Below are positions 12,571 to 16,748 of a stretch of DNA of 16,748 nt, piece after piece (within the stretch, counting starts at the first letter, position 1; the number at the start of each line of letters is the position of its first letter). A program made the translations under genes and the position numbers. The notes beneath the pieces are model-generated. The model was given only the letters and a program-made list of their open reading frames with translations. It was not told the DNA's origin and ran no database searches. This stretch comes from Deltaproteobacteria bacterium RBG_16_54_18 (lineage in GTDB: Bacteria > Desulfobacterota > B13-G15 > RBG-16-54-18). Where the stretch lies: positions 2,298-19,045 of the forward strand of contig MGQT01000088.1 in NCBI GenBank assembly GCA_001797935.1, written 5' to 3'.

Positions 12571-12677
12571 CTGTGCTCTAGGTTTGATGCGGCCGAGACG
12601 ACTCGGGAGATAAGGAAGGGCACATTACCAGATGGGGAACAATAGTATTCTATAGAGAATAGAGAACGGAGAAAAAA

Positions 12678-13151
12678 GTGATCTTCAAAATGCCAGATAT
12701 ATATTTTTTGGCTTCCGGGGTATCAGAGGGGTATACCCCTCTGAACGCGTTTGACGGCGCCTTGCTGCAGGCGGGAATCGGCAATACGAATATCGTCAAG
12801 ATGTCGAGCATCGTGCCGCCGCGGTGCACCTTGATTGACCCGATCGACCTTCCTCCCGGGGCCCTGGTCCCGGCCGCGTATGCCGCGATTACCAGCGATG
12901 TACCCGGCGAGATCATCTCGGCCGGCGTCGCTATAGCACTTCCTGAGGATGAAAATCAGAATGGGTTGATCATGGAATATTCTGCCAAGGGAGAGCGGCG
13001 CCAGATCGAAGAGATCGTCCGCGCTATGGCGGTGGAAGGGATGATGCTTCGCGGGAGGGAGATCAAGGCCCTCCAGTCGATCGCCGTCGAGCATACCGTT
13101 GAGAACATCGGTGCCTCCCTGGCCGCCGTGGTATTGTGGGCTTCGTCCTAA
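12678..13151 (+). CDS. pdaD: Pyruvoyl-dependent arginine decarboxylase
   Basis: 157 residues from GTG at 12678, preferred because GGAG (12668-12671) lies 6 bases upstream; the ATG four codons later (12690) is the alternative. The proenzyme cleaves itself at the Ser43-Ser44 bond in VKMSSIVPP, turning Ser44 into the pyruvoyl cofactor, and the two chains assemble into trimers. Other family features are FLASGVSEGYTPLNAFDGAL, GIGNTNIVK, LPPGALVPAAYA and the C-terminal alpha-beta layer with Glu in LIMEYSA. It converts arginine to agmatine + CO2, the first step to putrescine. The family is best known from archaea and chlamydiae and also occurs in several anaerobic bacteria. The next gene is agmatinase, 21 bases downstream. 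Confidence 0.93.
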   Translation: MIFKMPDIYFLASGVSEGYTPLNAFDGALLQAGIGNTNIVKMSSIVPPRCTLIDPIDLPPGALVPAAYAAITSDVPGEIISAGVAIALPEDENQNGLIMEYSAKGERRQIEEIVRAMAVEGMMLRGREIKALQSIAVEHTVENIGASLAAVVLWASS

Positions 13152-13172
13152 CAACGGCGGCAAACAACCCAG

Positions 13173-14027
13173 ATGGACTTGCAGTTCTCCTCTCGCTCTT
13201 TTCTCGCCGCCCATGCCCCCTATGATAAAAGTACCGCGGTCGTCATTGGTTGCCCTTTAGATAGCACCTCGTCATTCCGATCGGGGACGCGCTTTGCTCC
13301 GCAAGCCATCCGCGATGCCTCCTGGGGGCTTGAGACCTATAGTCTTCTTTCAAATAAGGACCTGGACGATCTGGAAATATGCGACGCGGGCGATATTCTT
13401 CTCCCGCAGGTAAATGTGGAAGGTGCTCTGGAGCTCATTCAGGGCTATCTGGAGACCGTCATACGGGCAAAGAAGTTCCCCATCCTGCTCGGGGGAGAAC
13501 ACCTGATCTCGCTCTCTGCCGTCAGGGCACTGATAAAATACTATCCTAACCTGCTGGTAATCCAATTGGACGCTCATGCCGACCTCCGGCAGGAATACCT
13601 GGGAGACATCTTGTCTCATGCCACCGTCATGCGGCGCATAGCCGATATCCTGGGAGGGGAAAATATCTGCCAGCTCGGCATCAGGTCGGGGACCAAAGAG
13701 GAGATACAGGCTGCACGCATCATGGGAAGTCTTGCCCAAGTGCCGGAAACGCTTCAGCGGGCCGCAGGCCGGCCGGTTTATCTCACTGTCGACCTCGACG
13801 TCCTTGATCCCGCTGTGGCCCCGGGCGTTGGCACTCCGGAGCCGGGGGGCCTTACGTTCGTTGAATGTATTACCCTCATCTCTCAATTGAGCTCGCTGCG
13901 CGTCATAGGGTTCGATGTGGTTGAACTCTCGCCCCCCTATGACCCCACCCAACAGTCCGTCATGGCCGCTGCCAAACTCATCAGGGAGCTTATCCTCCAC
14001 TTCTGCCCTGCCAATACCCTTCGCTAA
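13173..14027 (+). CDS. speB: Agmatinase (ureohydrolase family)
   Basis: 284 residues, typical length. It hydrolyses agmatine to putrescine + urea with two Mn2+ ions. All six metal ligands are visible: His110 in LLGGEHLIS, Asp133, His135 and Asp137 in LDAHADL, and Asp207 and Asp209 in TVDLDVLDPA. The segments SHATVMRRI, GVGTPEPGGLTF and the terminal VVELSPPYDPTQ also match agmatinases. Arginase and guanidinobutyrase are family alternatives, but the arginine decarboxylase immediately upstream makes agmatine the natural substrate. There is no obvious SD before the ATG (only GGCGG), so translation may depend on coupling to the upstream gene. Product putrescine feeds the carboxyspermidine dehydrogenase encoded upstream. 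Confidence 0.95.
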   Translation: MDLQFSSRSFLAAHAPYDKSTAVVIGCPLDSTSSFRSGTRFAPQAIRDASWGLETYSLLSNKDLDDLEICDAGDILLPQVNVEGALELIQGYLETVIRAKKFPILLGGEHLISLSAVRALIKYYPNLLVIQLDAHADLRQEYLGDILSHATVMRRIADILGGENICQLGIRSGTKEEIQAARIMGSLAQVPETLQRAAGRPVYLTVDLDVLDPAVAPGVGTPEPGGLTFVECITLISQLSSLRVIGFDVVELSPPYDPTQQSVMAAAKLIRELILHFCPANTLR

Positions 14028-14106
14028 CTAATACAGCGAGCGGACTTGCCTCAAACGAAGAAATCAGGTAAGGAAGAGGGATACGCTTCTTTACATTGAG
14101 CAGAAC

Positions 14107-15587
14107 ATGGATTACGACGTCATCATTATCGGCGCAGGGTTGGGCGGGCTCGTCTGCGCAAACATCCTCGCCGAAAAGGGGTTCCACGTGGCCATATTTG
14201 AAAAAAAGGCCGCCGTCGGGGGGTGCTGTACATCCTTCAAGCGTCGAGGTTTTACCTTCGATCTGTCCGTTCAGTCTATCGGGGGGTGTCGAGCAGGAGG
14301 ACGGGTGTGGCGGCTCTTGGGTTCCCTCGGCCTGCGAGATCGTATCGAGCTACTCCCCCTCGACCGAGCCCGCGAATACCACTTTCCCGACCGCACGATT
14401 ATACAGTACGCGGAACTCAATACCCATATTGAATACCTGGCATCCCTCTTCCCCCGTGAACAAGCCGGGATCAAAAAAATATATCAGGTGTACCGTTCTC
14501 TTGCCGCAGAGATAGATCGATTCCCGCATACCCTCTCGTGGTTTGACCCCTCGCATGTCGAGCGGGAATTTCCCTCTATCTTTCAATACCGTGAGCAGAC
14601 CCTCCAGGAATTGCTGGACGCATTTATTCAGGACCCCGTGCTCAAGGTGATCCTCGGCGTGCGGAGTCCTATACCCTCCTGCCGCCGAGCCAGCTCTCCG
14701 TGATCGCCATGGCCTCGCTGGAGATGAGCTACCTGCAGGAGGGCGTCGCCGTCCTGCAGGGCAAGATGGAAGACTTGCCCCTGCTGCTCGCGGAAAATTT
14801 GACGCAGCGCGGGGGTACTCTCTACCCCCGGCACGAGGTCAAAAAGATCATCGTGACAGGCGGTAAGGCCATCGGGGTACAAATAAAGGGCGGGCAAACG
14901 GCCACTGCCCGCGCCGTTATCTCCAACGCCGACGCCACCACCACCTTCCTGCAGATGATCGGCGAGGATTCCCTACCCCCCGGTTGGTCCAAGCGTTTAA
15001 AAGGTATGCGGCCATCGTTCTCCTACTTTATCACTTATCTCGGCGTGGAAGGGCAACCGGCGCTGTCATGCTCCAACAATGAGGTCTTCCCCCAATACGA
15101 CTTGGAGCAGGAATACCGTTCTCTGGCCGCAGGAGAGATCCCCGCTGCCTCTTCCTACTACCTCCTCGCCCCCTCCCTCGTCAATCCCTCGCATGCACCG
15201 CAGGGGTACAGCACCCTCTGTCTCAGCTACAAGGCGCCTTACCACCTAACAGGGGGGTGGGATGAGGGAGCAAAAAAAACGCTGGTTGAACAGCTCCTCT
15301 CGCAGGCGGCGGACATGCTACCCGATCTCCGCCGGCGGGTCGTCGTACAAGTGAGCTCCACGCCGCTTACCATCGAACGGATGACAGGCAATCGCTGGGG
15401 CGCGGCCTATGGGTGGGCCCAGATACCCCGACAGGCGGGGCTCTATCGTTTGAGCAGGGTCGCCCCCATCGCAGGCCTCTATCTGGCAGGGCATTGGACC
15501 GCCCCGGGTGGCGGTGTAGCGGCAGCCATGGCCTCCGGAGAAATAACCGCCGAACTCATCGGTAACCGACTGAGGGAGGAACAATGA
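14107..15587 (+). pseudogene. Phytoene desaturase-like FAD oxidoreductase, split by a frameshift
   Basis: Two consecutive reading frames together make one protein of about 493 residues, the normal length for CrtI/CrtN-type or carotenoid isomerase-like flavoproteins. The first (14107-14703) carries the FAD motif YDVIIIGAGLGGLVCANILA and AAVGGCCTSFKRRGFTFD, and runs to DPVLKVILG before leaving the frame. The second (usable from about 14661, GTG at 14700) continues with SYTLLPPSQLSVIAMASLE, GKMEDLPLLLAENLTQRGG, RAVISNADAT and the C-terminal FAD motif GLYLAGHWTAPGGGVAAAM. The frame changes between about 14656 and 14664, equal to one missing base (or two extra), with no homopolymer there. The first stop and the GTG overlap as GTGA. 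It may be a broken gene, a sequencing error or two coupled half-proteins. Substrate unknown; its context is not a carotenoid cluster. Confidence 0.82.
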
Positions 15588-16189
15588 AGCTGCGTGCGTA
15601 TGCACTGATAATGGTAATGCTCTGCGCCGTCGTGCCCGGCTGCGCACCTCAGAAGATGCCGCAGGAGGGGGAGGAAACAGTCCCCCTTGCTCAAGTCTTT
15701 GCGGAAATCACGAGACAATATCAGGGGGTCGATTCGCTGCAGGCGCAGGCCTCACTGAAGCTCGAGGTGCAAGGAGAATATTATGTCTTGCAGGGGCCTT
15801 TCCTCTATGAAAACCCCGACTCGTTGCGGATGCGCTTCGCCGTCAGTCTCGGCCCTACCGTAGGGGAAATCATTTACACCAACGGCCTCCTGCAGGTCCT
15901 CGTACCGAGTGAAGGGAAGCTCTACCAAGGCAGGCTGCAAGAAGGCTCGTCCTTATTTCTCACTATGCGTTTTCAGGACTACCAAGAGGCTACGCCCGGG
16001 CGGTTCCCCACGAGCATCTCCGGCGATCTCGAGGCAATAGGTCTCAGGTTTGAGCTGCGTATGAAAGAACCTCGGATCAATCTCCCCCTCCCCCCGGGGG
16101 CGTTTGCCCCTGGGCAGACAGGGTGGAAGATATACCCCCTTGCGGACTTAAAGGAATTCCTCGCGGGTAAGATGGAAGGCCGACCATGA
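15584..16189 (+). CDS. Putative outer-membrane lipoprotein, LolA/LolB-like or DUF4292-like
   Basis: 201 residues. The ATG overlaps the preceding TGA (ATGA), with AGGGAGGA 4 bases before it. A lipoprotein signal of 19 residues ends in the lipobox VVPGC, with Cys20 as the acylated residue. Residue 21 is Ala, not Asp, so outer-membrane sorting is expected. The mature part has LAQVFAEITRQYQGVDSLQAQASLKLE, then several beta strands (YYVLQGPFLYENPDSLRMRF, EIIYTNGLLQVLVPSEGKLYQG). This resembles the half-barrel of LolA/LolB-type proteins, which bind acyl chains. Fold recognition is from pattern only and the function is unknown. Tight coupling to the FAD oxidoreductase and the radical SAM gene suggests a shared process, perhaps modification or trafficking of a lipid. 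Confidence 0.72.
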   Translation: MKLRAYALIMVMLCAVVPGCAPQKMPQEGEETVPLAQVFAEITRQYQGVDSLQAQASLKLEVQGEYYVLQGPFLYENPDSLRMRFAVSLGPTVGEIIYTNGLLQVLVPSEGKLYQGRLQEGSSLFLTMRFQDYQEATPGRFPTSISGDLEAIGLRFELRMKEPRINLPLPPGAFAPGQTGWKIYPLADLKEFLAGKMEGRP

Positions 16190-16748
16190 AGATCAAGATC
16201 ATCATCCCCCAATGGCCTAAGGACAGTTTTTGGGACGTCATCTCTTTTAAGTTCCCCTTACTGGGGACGACGCTCCTCGCCGCCCTGACCCCGCCGGAAC
16301 ACGAGGTATCTATCCACGACGAGGGGATTGCGCCGCTTAATTTAGACGAGGCGTGCGATCTTGCCGCCATCACCGCCATAACCCCTTTGGCACCACGGGG
16401 GTACGAGATCGCCGAGGCATACCGGCAGCGAGGGGTCAAGGTCGTTATGGGGGGGATACACCCCACCTGGCTGCCCGACGAGGCCATTGCCCATTGCGAC
16501 GCGGTGGTCATCGGGGAGGCCGATGAGATCTGGCCGCACGTTGTGCAGGATGCCGCCAACGGGACGTTAAAGCGCTTTTATCAGCAAAAAGACAGGACCG
16601 ATCTCTCCCACCTCCCCTTCCCGCGCCGGGATCTCCTTCCCCCGAAAGGGTACTTCTTTGAAAATACCATCCAGACCACTCGGGGGTGCCCCTTTGATTG
16701 TGAATTCTGCTCCGTAACGGCCATTTACGGCGGAACGTACCGTACCCG
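16186..16748 (+). CDS. B12-binding radical SAM protein (3' end outside window)
   Basis: At least 187 residues, cut by the window edge. The ATG overlaps the lipoprotein stop (ATGA). Residues about 1-130 resemble the B12-binding (methylcobalamin) Rossmann domain of class B-type radical SAM enzymes: IKIIIPQW...KFPLLGTTLLAALTPPEHEVSIHDE, a LAAITAITPLAPRGYEIAEAYR helix, VVMGGIHPTWLPDEA and DAVVIGEADEIWP. The radical SAM domain follows, with TIQTTRGCPFDCEFCSV holding the [4Fe-4S]-binding Cys168, Cys172 and Cys175 (C-x3-C-x2-C). Relatives include hopanoid and lipid methylases and many uncharacterised enzymes. The reaction cannot be told from this part. Operon position after a flavoprotein and a lipoprotein favours a lipid or pigment substrate, which is inference. 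Confidence 0.9.
   Translation, partial: MKIKIIIPQWPKDSFWDVISFKFPLLGTTLLAALTPPEHEVSIHDEGIAPLNLDEACDLAAITAITPLAPRGYEIAEAYRQRGVKVVMGGIHPTWLPDEAIAHCDAVVIGEADEIWPHVVQDAANGTLKRFYQQKDRTDLSHLPFPRRDLLPPKGYFFENTIQTTRGCPFDCEFCSVTAIYGGTYRT

Larger units (their letters stand above)
12387..12677. other. Gap between the two polyamine units: small ORF, promoter, operator and structured leader
   Basis: Contains a 26-codon ORF (12396-12476), a strong promoter (12505-12532), the shared operator (12540-12570) and a leader of about 138 bases. The leader has two small perfect hairpins, CCGAG-ACGA-CTCGG (12593-12606) and TATTCT-ATAG-AGAATA (12646-12661), the second just before the ribosome site at 12668. No rho-independent terminator for the upstream unit is evident. 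Confidence 0.6.

Noticed and set aside
13350..14000. 216-codon minus-strand ORF
   Set aside because: Antisense shadow of agmatinase; no recognisable domain and Arg/Asp-rich composition typical of opposite-strand frames.

Overview
The window looks like chromosomal DNA of a Gram-negative bacterium. An ADP-heptose-type glycosyltransferase implies LPS, and there are a LapA-like membrane protein, a lipoprotein with a lipobox and a periplasm-facing lytic transglycosylase. The gene mix (GTP-type PEP carboxykinase, stand-alone carboxyltransferase, pyruvoyl arginine decarboxylase plus the carboxyspermidine route, B12-binding radical SAM protein) fits a strict anaerobe of the Desulfobacterota/former Deltaproteobacteria type. 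That placement is an inference from gene content.

Layout. (1) 1-1837: two minus-strand genes for exported proteins that share a DUF4124-type N-terminus, one continuing into a retropepsin-like aspartyl protease and cut by the window edge, then a small LapA/DUF1049 membrane protein on plus. (2) 1887-2632, minus strand: a compact tRNA-Asn locus. In transcription order it holds a promoter, two degenerate tRNA-Asn copies interrupted by GC-rich palindromes, an intact tRNA-Asn(GTT) with encoded CCA, a small GIY-YIG nuclease gene, a second copy of the tRNA 3' end (also interrupted by a palindrome), and a strong terminator. The nuclease gene is therefore bracketed by direct repeats of the tRNA 3' end, as in a mobile cassette. 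(3) 3018-6989, plus: GTP-PEP carboxykinase, a carboxyltransferase (pyruvate carboxylase B / oxaloacetate decarboxylase alpha) without biotin domain, and a lytic transglycosylase. (4) 6984-9165, minus: purM followed by a family 9 glycosyltransferase. (5) 9365-14027, plus: a polyamine regulon. (6) 14107-16748, plus: a phytoene-desaturase-like FAD oxidoreductase broken by a frameshift, a lipoprotein and a radical SAM/B12 protein, each overlapping the next by 4 bases.

The polyamine part is the most coherent system. A PuuR-like HTH-cupin regulator heads a unit with carboxy(nor)spermidine dehydrogenase and decarboxylase. A second unit carries pyruvoyl-dependent arginine decarboxylase and agmatinase. 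Together they encode arginine -> agmatine -> putrescine -> carboxyspermidine -> spermidine. Both units start with a TTGACA-16-TATAAT promoter followed at the same distance by nearly the same AT-rich inverted repeat (9400-9430 and 12540-12570), which I read as the operator of the regulator. No second promoter is evident before the FAD oxidoreductase-lipoprotein-radical SAM genes, so they may belong to the same regulon.
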